Shown here in pieces: positions 55,716-63,958 of a stretch of DNA of 64,000 bases; the stretch's first letter is position 1; every line of letters begins with the position of its first letter. This stretch comes from Bacillus litorisediminis (GTDB lineage: Bacteria; Bacillota; Bacilli; Bacillales; JC228). Under the pieces are notes generated by a model, which had not been told where the DNA came from, did no database searches, and saw only the letters and a program-made list of their open reading frames with translations. The translations under genes and the position numbers were made by a program. The stretch covers positions 61,106 through 125,105 of the forward strand of contig NZ_JAKZKT010000009.1 in the NCBI RefSeq assembly GCF_022808645.1, given 5' to 3'.

Positions 55716-56720
55716 ATGGAGGCAGGCTTTGTTGAGGTTCAAAATCAATTATTCCGATTATTTGAGGAAGGACAAATCAAAAAAGCTTTATTCTTAATAG
55801 AGAAAGCAAGGCAGGAATATCCAAAACGGATAGATAAGACTACGTTTTGGAAAGCGTGTGCTTTTTCAAGGCTTGGACAAATAGATGAAGCCATTTCTCA
55901 GTTACAGGATGCTATCAGTAAAGATATCTGGTGGAATCCAATTATTTTAAAAAATGATCCTGATTTAGCAGCTTTACAAGAAAATAGTGAGTTTCAAAGA
56001 GTAATAGATCAATGTGAGAGAATCTTAGAAAATGTAAATAATAATAGGGTAAGACCAAACCTGGAGGTATACGGAAATAGAGAAGCAGAGGTTGGGATTT
56101 TCTCTTTACATATGCGAGGAACGAATATTGAGGATTTTGCCCCTCACTGGATGAGGGAGAATGTTTTGAAACAATACTTTCTAGGATTTCCTCAATCATC
56201 ACAGGTTTTTGGATATAATGCTTTTTGCTGGGATGACCCCGAACTTACTATGAAAGACATTTCAGAAACATTTCTGCAGTTTCAAAAAGGGTTCAAAAAA
56301 CCAATCGTGCTTGCTGGCGCTTCTCAAGGGGGCAAAGTCATTATGGAAATCAGTCTTGGCTTGAATCCGTTAGGAACGAAAGGCTTTATAGCGGTAATAC
56401 CATCGATTAGGGAACTAGAATCGTTTGAAAATCTTTTAAAATCAAATTCTGTCAATCAAATCAAAGGTGTTATTATAACGGGAGATCAAGATCCTTTTTA
56501 CAAAAAAACAGTCGAGCTGGCGCAACTATTGGAAAGCTACCAAGTCCCATGTAAGCTCGTCGTAATAAAAGGATTGGCTCATTTTATTCCTGAGGCTTTG
56601 CCTGAATTATTACAGGATGCCATTAGATATATCCGGAACTTAAAAAAATGGGAGGTTCACAGAAAAACTACGAACCTCCCAGGTATTTTACATAAATACG
56701 AAATAGATAACAGCAGCTAA
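55716..56720 (+). CDS. TPR-containing alpha/beta hydrolase
   Basis: 334 residues. The N-terminal 115 residues are helical with a TPR-like repeat (KALFLIEKARQEYPKRIDKTTFWKACAFSRLGQIDEAISQLQDAI). The rest is an alpha/beta hydrolase: GASQGG (nucleophile Ser), GDQDPFY (Asp) and GLAHFIP (His). GGAGGGGGG precedes the ATG. The frame runs through the uppP terminator hairpin, so the last ~22 residues are encoded by it and by the end of uppP (33-bp overlap); this tail looks non-native. Substrate unknown. Confidence 0.8.
   Translation: MEAGFVEVQNQLFRLFEEGQIKKALFLIEKARQEYPKRIDKTTFWKACAFSRLGQIDEAISQLQDAISKDIWWNPIILKNDPDLAALQENSEFQRVIDQCERILENVNNNRVRPNLEVYGNREAEVGIFSLHMRGTNIEDFAPHWMRENVLKQYFLGFPQSSQVFGYNAFCWDDPELTMKDISETFLQFQKGFKKPIVLAGASQGGKVIMEISLGLNPLGTKGFIAVIPSIRELESFENLLKSNSVNQIKGVIITGDQDPFYKKTVELAQLLESYQVPCKLVVIKGLAHFIPEALPELLQDAIRYIRNLKKWEVHRKTTNLPGILHKYEIDNSS
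56649..56681 (-). terminator. uppP terminator inside the hydrolase coding end
   Basis: TGGGAGGTTC / GAACCTCCCA, perfect 10-bp arms; on the leftward strand it is followed by seven T. It follows the uppP stop by 7 nt and lies in frame within the hydrolase gene. Confidence 0.88.
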
Positions 56721-57530
56721 TACAATCCGGTAAATCGCAAACGGAGTTAATTTAATTTTGTCAATCAGCTTTAGGAAGAAACGGATTGAGATTAACGCAA
56801 ACACAAACGCACTGATAAAGCCAGCAATGAAAAATGGCAGAGCATCGAGTGTGAAATACTGCCAGTTTTTTAATAGGGATAGTCCGCTGGCTCCAGCCAT
56901 AATCGGTACAGCCATAATGAAAGTAAAATCAGAAGCAGCACGGTGGCTTAATCCAACTAGAACCCCGCCTGAAATGGTAGCTCCTGAACGTGAAAATCCT
57001 GGCCATAAAGAGAGGCATTGAACAAACCCGACTGTAAGTGCTTGTTTATAAGTGATTTGATCAACCGTATCGATTTTTGGAGTGTTTTTCGTGTATTTAT
57101 CAGCGATGATCATCAAAATTGCTCCCAGTACTAATCCAATTAACACCGTTTTAGTCGTAAATAAATGTTCATCGATGAAATCTTCAAATAATACTCCAAG
57201 AACCCCAGCCGGAATTAAACCGATGATCACAGTGCTCAGCTTTAAACGATCCCGCTTACCCGACTGTTTTTCTCTGCCGCTTTTTGTGAGTCGATTTAAT
57301 CCAAGCAAGTCCATAAATCGACTCCAAAATACCACGACAACTGCTAGGATGGAGCCGAGCTGGATTACGACTTTAAAGGTGTTGGCTGGATATTTTCCCA
57401 GGAATTCTTTCGACTGCAGCCACATATCATCCACGATAATCATGTGTCCGGTTGATGATACGGGAGCAAACTCTGTCAGTCCCTCAACAAGTCCCAAAAT
57501 AATTGCTTTCAGTACTGTAAGTAAATCCAT
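56688..57530 (-). CDS. uppP: Undecaprenyl-diphosphatase (UppP/BacA)
   Basis: 280 residues, integral membrane. Dephosphorylates C55-PP so the lipid carrier can be reused for wall and glycan synthesis; overexpression gives bacitracin resistance. LVEGLTEFAPVSSTGHMIIVDDM and LWPGFSRSGATISGGVLVGLSHRAASDFTF are the two catalytic motifs (E-x-x-x-E and P-G-x-S-R-S-x-A-T). About eight spans. No bacitracin-sensor genes (BceRS) adjoin it. Confidence 0.95.
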   Translation of the reverse strand: MDLLTVLKAIILGLVEGLTEFAPVSSTGHMIIVDDMWLQSKEFLGKYPANTFKVVIQLGSILAVVVVFWSRFMDLLGLNRLTKSGREKQSGKRDRLKLSTVIIGLIPAGVLGVLFEDFIDEHLFTTKTVLIGLVLGAILMIIADKYTKNTPKIDTVDQITYKQALTVGFVQCLSLWPGFSRSGATISGGVLVGLSHRAASDFTFIMAVPIMAGASGLSLLKNWQYFTLDALPFFIAGFISAFVFALISIRFFLKLIDKIKLTPFAIYRIVLAAVIYFVFM

Positions 57531-57723
57531 TTTTTAGATTCCCCTTGTTTAAAAATAAATGGTCCACATCATTAACGAAATAAAGAACATGGACCCTACA
57601 AAATTTTTTGACCTGTTTAAGTATACTATCATTTGGGCAAATCACAAAAGGATTTTCCACGAAGAAAATCATAAGGGTCTAGAAGAATAGATAATTAAGC
57701 AAAAAGTTCCAGGGGGTTATGTT

Positions 57724-58050
57724 ATGATTGTAGGAATCCATCATAATGTTTTGTTTTCAAGGGAATCAGACTAAATGAGAGAATGGCTGGAAAAAGCAGG
57801 ATTTACTTATCAGAAGGGTATGAATGAATGCATTGGTTCACACTGGGTTTAATCAAAATCTTGCTGCATCCCGCCGATCATCCCCAGCCATGAGATACCG
57901 TTCTATACAAATTCAAACGTTTTTTGACTAAGGCTTGGAACCGCTTGACCACGAAAAGCCTGAAGAAAATTTGACTGCACCGGGGGAGATGTTGAACTAG
58001 AATTATTCGATCCTGATGGTCGTTACTGAATTTGGTAATTCTATGGTGTC
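57724..58050 (+). pseudogene. Degraded glyoxalase/VOC-family gene
   Basis: An ATG at 57724 opens IVGIHHNVLFSRESD and stops; further pieces in different frames read MREWLEKAGFTYQKG, ILLHPADHP, and GDVELELFDPDGRY, which are VOC-domain landmarks in the right order. At least three stops and frameshifts. Clearly dead. It fills most of the gap between uppP and the repeat array. Confidence 0.6.
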
Positions 58051-58059
58051 AGAAATCCG

Positions 58060-58285
58060 AAAAAAGAGTGTTGAGTTGAAGTCCAAGTTCAGAAAAAAGG
58101 GTTTGAGTTGTTTTAAATTGCTACTAAGTTCGGAAAACTGTTTCTAAGTTCGTTTAGATAGATGACGAGTTCGGTAAAACATGCGTAAGTTCGGTATAAT
58201 GAGTCCTCAGTTCGGAAAACCCTTTGCTGAGTTCGGTTAAATGTGTGTGAGTTAAGTAATATGGATATGAGTTCTGTTATTCGGT
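58060..58285. repeat. Second array of the ~20.4-bp periodic motif
   Basis: GAGTTCGGTAAA-like cores have key G at 58087, 58107, 58128, 58148, 58169, 58189, 58210, 58231, 58251 and 58271, steps of 20 or 21 nt. Same core and same period as 39.80-40.13 kb. Intervening bases vary. No coding frame. Confidence 0.8.
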
Positions 58286-58389
58286 GATACATTTGAATAA
58301 TGGGCCTAATTTTTTTCAAAAAACACATTGATTTGCTGGAAAAAGCAGATAACTGTTGCTAGAAATATTGGAAGAATGGAAGTTTATAT

Positions 58390-59211
58390 ATGAAAATCGA
58401 TATACAGTACAAAATACCAAAAAAAATTTTGACACCAACCAGCGGATTTTTGTACGGATATAGCCATTCGTTAAATCCTTATGCAGGCTGTGCCTTTGGC
58501 TGTTCGTATTGCTATGTAAGGCAGAGTCCAATTGGGTTGTTCAGAAAGCAAGCATGGGGAACATGGGTAGATGTAAAACAAGAGGCGCGCGAATTACTTA
58601 TAAAAGAAATCCGTCAATTAAGAATGAGAAACAAAGAAATTACTATTTTTATGTCATCCAGTACGGATCCCTATCAGCCTGTTGAATATAAGGAAAAAGT
58701 GACACGAACTTTGCTTGAAGCGTTGGTTGAATCACCGCCTGATTTTCTGTTTGTTCAAACTCGAAGTCCGCTGGTAACAAGAGATATTGATTTGTTTCTG
58801 CATCTAAAAGATCGGATTCGAATCAGTGTTACTGTAGAAACAGATTTGGAAGAGGTTCGTAAAAGGTTCTCACCCCAGGCTCCACCTATTCAGGCGAGGC
58901 TGAAGGCTTTAAAGGAAATGAAAGAGGCTGATTTGCCTACTCAAGCGGCCGTTGCACCGGTTTTGCCATTTTCTAAAGAATTTCCTGCCATCTTGTCCAA
59001 TGTAACTGACCGAGTCGTTATTGATGATTATTCGGGAGATGGAAGTCAGGGAAAACGAACCGATCGCCTTGGAATTAGCCAATTATATGATAAGGAACAA
59101 TTGGAACAATGGTATCACAACAGACCCAGACAATTTACAGCTGAAGAAATGAAAACGGCTTTTCGTTCCGGACAAATTTTTGTGGGACAGCAGGGGTTTA
59201 TGCCCTTTTAA
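58390..59211 (+). CDS. Radical SAM protein, SplB/Rv2578c-like
   Basis: 273 residues. NPYAGCAFGCSYCYVRQSP holds the 4Fe-4S cluster CxxxCxxC near residue 35. SSSTDPYQPVEYKEKVTRTLLEAL and VQTRSPLVTRDIDLF are landmarks of the Rv2578c/SplB-like group (spore photoproduct lyase relatives), whose substrates are mostly unknown; SplB proper is longer and has an extra Cys, absent here. Start after GGAAG. Confidence 0.85.
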   Translation: MKIDIQYKIPKKILTPTSGFLYGYSHSLNPYAGCAFGCSYCYVRQSPIGLFRKQAWGTWVDVKQEARELLIKEIRQLRMRNKEITIFMSSSTDPYQPVEYKEKVTRTLLEALVESPPDFLFVQTRSPLVTRDIDLFLHLKDRIRISVTVETDLEEVRKRFSPQAPPIQARLKALKEMKEADLPTQAAVAPVLPFSKEFPAILSNVTDRVVIDDYSGDGSQGKRTDRLGISQLYDKEQLEQWYHNRPRQFTAEEMKTAFRSGQIFVGQQGFMPF

Positions 59212-59214
59212 AAA

Positions 59215-59246
59215 AGAGGTTAAGTAAATGAAATTACCTAACCTCT
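59215..59246. terminator. Convergent terminator
   Basis: AGAGGTTAAGTAA / TTACCTAACCTCT with one mismatch. T run on the leftward side (CTTTTTT). Between the radical-SAM gene and a small leftward gene. Confidence 0.75.
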
Positions 59247-59255
59247 AATTCAGTT

Positions 59256-59357
59256 TTATTGCTTGGACTTCTTTGAGGCTTGTGGCTTTCCGCCTTTCCT
59301 TGATTTTGGATTCGTATCATTGGCATGTTCAACAGCTTGTTCCAGTTTTTTCTTCAT
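59256..59357 (-). CDS. Short basic protein (33 residues)
   Basis: ATG 59357 with AAAGGAG 10 nt upstream; MKKKLEQAVEHANDTNPKSR then a Lys/Gly/Ser-rich end. No membrane span. The size, basic tail and Asn/Lys content recall minor spore proteins, but no family is recognised. RBS plus terminator on the right strand make it a credible gene. Confidence 0.5.
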   Translation of the reverse strand: MKKKLEQAVEHANDTNPKSRKGGKPQASKKSKQ

Positions 59358-59447
59358 AGTATTCCAACTCCTTTCATCATCCTAGTTTTCCCTAGCATAT
59401 GGATATCATGAATGATTGAAATTAGGATTAAGCCCTTACTTTATTTC

Positions 59448-59495
59448 TTGACGAACATTTATTACTAATATAAAGTAACTTACATAAAGTAAGTA
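59448..59495 (+). promoter_or_regulatory. Promoter and repeated operator of the CatE-like gene
   Basis: TTGACG (59448-59453) and TATAAA (59469-59474), 15-nt spacer. The start region holds AAAGTAACTTACATAAAGTAAGTAA: AAAGTAA twice and AACTTAC/AAGTAAG, a pattern suited to a dimeric MarR/DUF24-type repressor. In B. subtilis catDE is repressed by CatR and YodB; by analogy this could sense quinones. Inference. Confidence 0.5.
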
Positions 59496-59523
59496 AAAAA
59501 ACAAAAAGAATAGGTGACTAAAC

Positions 59524-60381
59524 ATGAATTTCCATCAAGCCCCGACTATTTATGTCGGTCAGGTCCATTTAAAAGCTCAAAATCTGGATAGAACCATTGC
59601 CTTTTATACGCAAATTATTGGTTTTAAGGTCCTTGAACAAACTGCAAATACTGCTGTTTTTACCGCAGATGGGAAAACACCTTTATTGACAGTGGAACAG
59701 CCTGAACATGTGAAACCATTAAATCACCGCGATACCGGCCTATATCATTTCGCGCTTTTATTGCCTAGCCGCCCTTTATTAGCAAAAGCGCTGATTCATT
59801 TGGCGAATAGCCAGTATCCTTTACAAGGTGCATCTGATCATTATGTGAGTGAAGCCATTTACTTGGCGGACCCAGACGGAAATGGAATCGAAATCTATGC
59901 CGACCGTCCAGCTGAAACGTGGAAATGGAATAACGGAGAAGTGGACATGGCAACTGTCGCATTAAATGTTCAGGATCTGCTCGCAGAAGATGATGGAACT
60001 CCATGGCAGGGATTGCCTGCAGGTACGGTTTTGGGTCATATTCACCTGCAAGTTTCTGAATTGGAAAAGATTGAGGAATACTATGTTAAAGGATTAGGAC
60101 TAGATGTTGTTACCAGATACGGACGCCAGGCTCTCTTTATTTCCGATAATGGCTATCACCATCACATAGGTCTCAATACTTGGAACAGCTTAGGCGGCAG
60201 TGCCCCTGCTGAGAATAGTGTAGGATTGTCATGGTATACTCTGGTACTTCCCAGTGAAGAGGTTAAAAATCAAATGATTAATCAGTTAAAAGCTATTAAT
60301 GCCTCAATTTATGAAGAAGAAGGTAAGTTATTTACAAATGATCCATCAGGAAATAAAATTTGGTTAGTGGTAAATTCATAA
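59524..60381 (+). CDS. Extradiol dioxygenase/VOC protein, CatE-like
   Basis: 285 residues, the same length as B. subtilis CatE (catechol-2,3-dioxygenase). Two VOC modules: QVHLKAQNLDRTIAFYTQIIGFKVL with PLLTVEQPEH and GLYHFALLLPSRPLLAKAL, then GHIHLQVSELEKIEEYYVKGLGLDVV with GYHHHIGLNTW. The second-module His residues and a late Glu should bind Fe(II). NGIEIYADRPAETW is conserved. Likely cleaves catechols and protects from quinones. AATAGGTGAC upstream. Confidence 0.88.
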   Translation: MNFHQAPTIYVGQVHLKAQNLDRTIAFYTQIIGFKVLEQTANTAVFTADGKTPLLTVEQPEHVKPLNHRDTGLYHFALLLPSRPLLAKALIHLANSQYPLQGASDHYVSEAIYLADPDGNGIEIYADRPAETWKWNNGEVDMATVALNVQDLLAEDDGTPWQGLPAGTVLGHIHLQVSELEKIEEYYVKGLGLDVVTRYGRQALFISDNGYHHHIGLNTWNSLGGSAPAENSVGLSWYTLVLPSEEVKNQMINQLKAINASIYEEEGKLFTNDPSGNKIWLVVNS

Positions 60382-60403
60382 ATAAAATATGGTAATGAAA
60401 CTG

Positions 60404-60438
60404 CGCAGATCTGCAAATAGCATAGGTCTGCGTTTTTT
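60404..60438 (+). terminator. Terminator after the CatE-like gene
   Basis: CGCAGA...TCTGCG outer stem with inner TGC/GCA pairs and six T, 22 nt after the stop. The next gene starts at 60458, so it may be partly read through. Confidence 0.75.
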
Positions 60439-60457
60439 GCTGAAAGGGATGGGATGT

Positions 60458-60916
60458 ATGATTATTAAAGAACTAGACGAAAGTGTTCAAAAAGAATTAG
60501 CCGAAGTAAGAGGGGAAATTGTGGTATCAAGGGGACATGTCCATAGGCTTGATAGACTGCCAGGTTATATTGCTTTGGTTAACGGGCTTATTGCGGGGTT
60601 GATCACATATCATATTCAAGATGATGAGTGTGAAATTGTTTCTCTCGATAGTAAGCTGGAAAACAGAGGAATTGGCTCCGCACTTATTAAAAAGGTTTTA
60701 GAAGTTGCCAAATCATTACAATGCAAAAGAGTTTGGCTGATTACATCCAATGATAATATCCGCGCGATTCGATTTTACCAAAAACGGGGTTTTGATTTGG
60801 CCGGGATTCATCTAAATGCTATTACAGAAGCCCGTAAAATCAAACCTTCTATCCCGGTTATCGGGTATGATGACATTCCGGTTAAGCATGAGATTGAATT
60901 TGAAATGGGATTATAG
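60458..60916 (+). CDS. GNAT-family acetyltransferase
   Basis: 152 residues from ATG 60458 (AAAGGGAT upstream; a longer frame crosses the terminator and is unlikely). LAEVRGEIVVSRGHVHRLDRLPGYIALV is a distinct opening; RGIGSALIKKVLEVAKSL is the acetyl-CoA loop and NIRAIRFYQKRGFDLAGIHLNAITEARKIKPSIP completes the fold. This group is common in Bacillus; substrate unknown. Confidence 0.87.
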   Translation: MIIKELDESVQKELAEVRGEIVVSRGHVHRLDRLPGYIALVNGLIAGLITYHIQDDECEIVSLDSKLENRGIGSALIKKVLEVAKSLQCKRVWLITSNDNIRAIRFYQKRGFDLAGIHLNAITEARKIKPSIPVIGYDDIPVKHEIEFEMGL

Positions 60917-61000
60917 AAATACAGCGGCTTTCATTTTGTCACGGTCGCCCCGATTTGGTGCTATGAGAGCCAGACCACGACGAACAGTTGCAACATTCAT
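60911..61000 (-). CDS. Possible 29-residue peptide, antisense end overlap
   Basis: ATG at 61000 with GAAGGAG only 5 nt away opens MNVATVRRGLALIAPNRGD... and ends 6 nt inside the GNAT 3' end. GC is higher than in neighbours. RBS quality is the only strong support. Confidence 0.25.
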   Translation of the reverse strand: MNVATVRRGLALIAPNRGDRDKMKAAVFL

Positions 61001-61101
61001 TGTCGCTCCTTCGGGAAGTACGCAGGTAAACTGACCCATTGTTGCACCACTTAGGTTCAATAATAGTTGCGAAAGCCGATTAAGGATGCGTTAAATAAGT
61101 T

Positions 61102-61305
61102 AGGCGGATCCTCATTCCGTTATTTGAACGAAAACCCGTACTTCAGGGGCTGAAGCGGATTCTGATTCCGCTATTCGTACAAAATCAATCAAATTTGACG
61201 GAAAAAAGGTAAATAACGGAACCAGGAACCGAAACCAGGCTTCAAACAAAGATTTTTGAATAAATAGCGGAATTGAGGATCCATTGAATAGGTTTGGCGG
61301 ATCCT
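61102..61305. repeat. Inverted-repeat family (GCGGATCC-ATTCCGCTATTT)
   Basis: Forward copies GCGGATCCTCATTCCGTTATT (about 61104) and GCGGATTCTGATTCCGCTATT (about 61155); inverted copies AAATAACGGAACCAGGAACCG (about 61211) and AAATAGCGGAATTGAGGATCC (about 61262), with a final GGCGGATCC near 61296. Sits in the 525-bp non-coding gap before a NUDIX gene. It can fold into long imperfect stems. Confidence 0.75.
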
Positions 61306-61343
61306 AGCCCTCCATACCGCGCTGCGTCACGCTACCACGCTAA

Positions 61344-61371
61344 AAAGAACCGGGGTTTAGTCCGGTTTTTT
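61344..61371 (+). terminator. Terminator-like hairpin
   Basis: AAAAAGAACCGG ... CCGGTTTTTT with an 8-nt loop; faces an otherwise gene-free region, so it may end a read-through transcript from upstream. Confidence 0.7.
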
Positions 61372-61441
61372 ATTATGGAAAAAAAGGGATTTATGTCGAA
61401 TTATAGAATTAGTTTTTTATATGAACAAAAGGGGGATAATT

Positions 61442-61906
61442 GTGAGTTATATAAAAAATATGAGAAAATACATTGGATCGGAAACACTTTTTACTGTTGG
61501 CTGCGGTGTCATTATTGAAGAGAAAGACATGATTTTGCTACAGCACCGAGCTGACGGAGACAATTGGTGCATTCCAGGCGGGATTATGGAAATTGGAGAG
61601 ACGTTTGAAGACGCAGCAAAAAGAGAAGTCTTAGAAGAGACAGGGTTAACCGTTTCAAATTTAGAGCTTTTTGGCTTATACTCTGGGGAAAAATGTTTTG
61701 CTGCATATCCGAATGGAGATCAGGTTTTTAGTACTCAGGTTATTTTTTATACAAAGACATATACGGGTACTTTAAAGGCAGAGGACCTGGAAAGCAGGGA
61801 ACATCGATTTTTTAAAAGAGATGAAATTCCACCTAATTTAAATCCTAGACAAAAATATTTTATTTTAGATTGGAAAAAAGGTGCGAAAACACCTGTCATC
61901 AGTTAG
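61442..61906 (+). CDS. NUDIX hydrolase
   Basis: 154 residues from GTG 61442 (AAAAGGGGG 7 nt upstream). VGCGVIIEEKDMILLQHRADGDNWCIPGG, then the NUDIX box GGIMEIGETFEDAAKREVLEETGL, complete. FGLYSGEKCFAAYPNGDQVFSTQVIFYTKTYTGTL is shared with the other NUDIX genes of the window (37366, 38057), so they are paralogues. Substrate unknown. An SDR gene follows after 14 nt. Confidence 0.9.
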   Translation: MSYIKNMRKYIGSETLFTVGCGVIIEEKDMILLQHRADGDNWCIPGGIMEIGETFEDAAKREVLEETGLTVSNLELFGLYSGEKCFAAYPNGDQVFSTQVIFYTKTYTGTLKAEDLESREHRFFKRDEIPPNLNPRQKYFILDWKKGAKTPVIS

Positions 61907-61920
61907 AAAGGAGAAGTTTC

Positions 61921-62670
61921 ATGAGTTTTGAAAATAAGGTTGTGATTATTACTGGAGCTGCAAACGGAATTGGCAAGGCCGTGGCGCTTGAATATGCAAA
62001 GTCAGGCGGAAAAGTCGTCCTTGCTGATATTGATGAGACAAAAGGCGGACAAACCGCAGGAGAGATAAGAAATCTTGGAGGAGAAGCTCATTTTGTAAAA
62101 ACAGATGTGAGAAATCCAGAAGACATTGTTAAGTTAATAGATGTTGCGCAACAAGCTTATAGCCGGATTGATATTTTAATTAATAATGCAGGAAAGGGTT
62201 TGTTTAAATCACCTTTTGAAGTAACGATAGAAGAATGGGAGGACATCATACATACGAATCTTCGCAGTGTGTTTCTATGTTCACGAGAAGCGGCAAAAGT
62301 GATGAAGGAGAATCAGTATGGAGGATCCATCGTCAATATTGCATCGACTAGGGCTATAATGTCTGAACCACATTCAGAAGGGTATGCTGCTACGAAGGGT
62401 GGTATCGTTGCGCTAACTCATGCGTTGGCAGCCTCATTAAGTGAATATAAGATTACCGTAAATGCCATTTCACCGGGCTGGATTGAAACTGGGGATTACA
62501 GTAAATTAAGAAAACAAGATCATGAACAGCATTTTTCAAAAAGGGTAGGAAAACCTGATGATATTGCGAGAGCCTGTCTGTATTTAACAGCTAAAGAAAA
62601 TGATTTTGTTACAGGGATCAATTTAGTCGTAGATGGCGGCATGACGAGGAAGATGATTTACGAGGAGTAA
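61921..62670 (+). CDS. Short-chain dehydrogenase/reductase
   Basis: 249 residues, classical SDR. VVIITGAANGIGKAVALEYAK is the T-G-x-x-x-G-I-G loop, ADIDE with Asp at the end of strand 2 suggests NAD preference, LINNAGKG is the N-A-G motif, IVNIAST and YAATKGG give Ser-Tyr-Lys, and SPGWIETGDY closes the site. Glucose-dehydrogenase/FabG-like; substrate unknown. GAAAGGAGAA precedes the ATG. Confidence 0.9.
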   Translation: MSFENKVVIITGAANGIGKAVALEYAKSGGKVVLADIDETKGGQTAGEIRNLGGEAHFVKTDVRNPEDIVKLIDVAQQAYSRIDILINNAGKGLFKSPFEVTIEEWEDIIHTNLRSVFLCSREAAKVMKENQYGGSIVNIASTRAIMSEPHSEGYAATKGGIVALTHALAASLSEYKITVNAISPGWIETGDYSKLRKQDHEQHFSKRVGKPDDIARACLYLTAKENDFVTGINLVVDGGMTRKMIYEE

Positions 62671-62737
62671 GGGTTTGTTCTAAAATATATTACCCGCAGA
62701 TATACATTTTATAAATATTTATTTGGAGGATATTTTT

Positions 62738-63283
62738 TTGCTCAAACGAAAATGGGGAGACAGAGCAGGTTGGAAAAGGGTCATTGAACGAACTTATAAA
62801 CAAGCTTATTTAGATACGAACGAATTTGCTGGTTATATTACTCTTTTAAATATCAAAAAAGTGTCTGAGCCAGCCTTTGCAAAATATGATGAGGAAGAGA
62901 TATGTATTGCAGATAACGGGTACATCTGGCTGCAGCAGTTCCCGTTAAATGCCTATCACACGGTGACTACTACCTTTGACTCGACAGGCAAGGTTGTTCA
63001 ATGGTACATCGATATTTGCATCCAAACTGGAGTCAATAATAAAGGAGTGCCGTGGATGGATGATCTCTTTTTGGATATTGTGGTTCTGCCATCAGGTAAA
63101 ATGTTTCAGCTAGATGCTGAAGAACTTGAAGAGGCATTGGAAAAAGGGATTATTAATCAGGATGCTTACGACCTTGCCTGGAAGGAAGCTGATCGAATCA
63201 CTCAATTAATTGAATTCAACAACTTTGATCTATTAAAGCTTTCATATATTCATCTTGACTTTTTATTAGAAAATATTGAGTAA
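62738..63283 (+). CDS. DUF402-domain protein
   Basis: 181 residues from TTG 62738 (GGAGG 8 nt upstream; a TTG at 62723 overlaps this RBS). LQQFPLNAYHTVTTTFDSTGKVVQWYIDICIQTGVNNKGVPWMDDLFLDIVVLPSG is the DUF402 core with conserved Asp/Tyr residues; known relatives hydrolyse nucleoside di- and triphosphates (Ntdp). C-terminal helical tail. Cytosolic. Confidence 0.85.
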   Translation: MLKRKWGDRAGWKRVIERTYKQAYLDTNEFAGYITLLNIKKVSEPAFAKYDEEEICIADNGYIWLQQFPLNAYHTVTTTFDSTGKVVQWYIDICIQTGVNNKGVPWMDDLFLDIVVLPSGKMFQLDAEELEEALEKGIINQDAYDLAWKEADRITQLIEFNNFDLLKLSYIHLDFLLENIE

Positions 63284-63353
63284 ATTCCTTCAATATCAAG
63301 ATTATACACCGATATTAATTAAAACGAGGTATTATAGAAGGAGTTTATAGCAC

Positions 63354-63743
63354 ATGGATATTCAAGAACTTATAGAGAAAGTCAATCAAAGTACAGATGA
63401 ACTAGACTTTGTAACAGCTAGAGTTTATATAGAAGAAAATCTTAATGTATTAAAGGAGAAACAAGCTAAACTAAATAGTAATGCAAGAGAATTGCTTAGG
63501 TTTTTAGTGACGCAAATGGAGTCAGGCGTCAAACCGTTATCAAGACAAGAATTAGCGATTATTAATACCATTAACGCTTATGCCACAAAGTTTGATATGC
63601 GAGGAATTAAGTTTCTGGTTAAAGATCATTCCAAACTTTTGTTCAGAAAAGAAGTGGTTGATTACTTAAATTCAGATGCCAAAATCATACTGGAAGGGAT
63701 GGGAGCTATTTCAACAAAATCTGGTTCCTCATCTTCCGTTTAA
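63354..63743 (+). CDS. Conserved hypothetical helical protein
   Basis: 129 residues, ATG after AAGGAG. Mostly helical (DIQELIEKVNQSTDELDFVTARVYIEENLNVLKEKQ ... NARELLRFLVTQME), ending in a Ser-rich stretch. No Cys or membrane segment. I recognise no family with certainty. Good RBS and terminator support expression. Confidence 0.7.
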   Translation: MDIQELIEKVNQSTDELDFVTARVYIEENLNVLKEKQAKLNSNARELLRFLVTQMESGVKPLSRQELAIINTINAYATKFDMRGIKFLVKDHSKLLFRKEVVDYLNSDAKIILEGMGAISTKSGSSSSV

Positions 63744-63751
63744 AATGTTAC

Positions 63752-63777
63752 ACGACCCATCTCATCAAATGGGTCGT
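63752..63777. terminator. Terminator
   Basis: ACGACCCAT / ATGGGTCGT, perfect 9-bp arms, followed by AATTTTTT. Confidence 0.9.
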
Positions 63778-63958
63778 AATTTTTTGGCAAAAATCATGGA
63801 TCGCGAGTTGCTCTCCGAATTTTATTTTTGATTTTATCCAATCTCCATTACAATAAAAAATAGATAATAAAAAAGCCCAGTGGTAATATGTCAAGCACCA
63901 AAATCAAATGAATTGGAAATTAAAACGTAAGTTGTCTAAACCAAAGCAGATTTTGGGC

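Noticed and set aside
55612..55716. 34-codon frame just before the TPR-hydrolase gene
   Set aside because: No RBS before its ATG, and its end overlaps the hydrolase RBS; not enough support.
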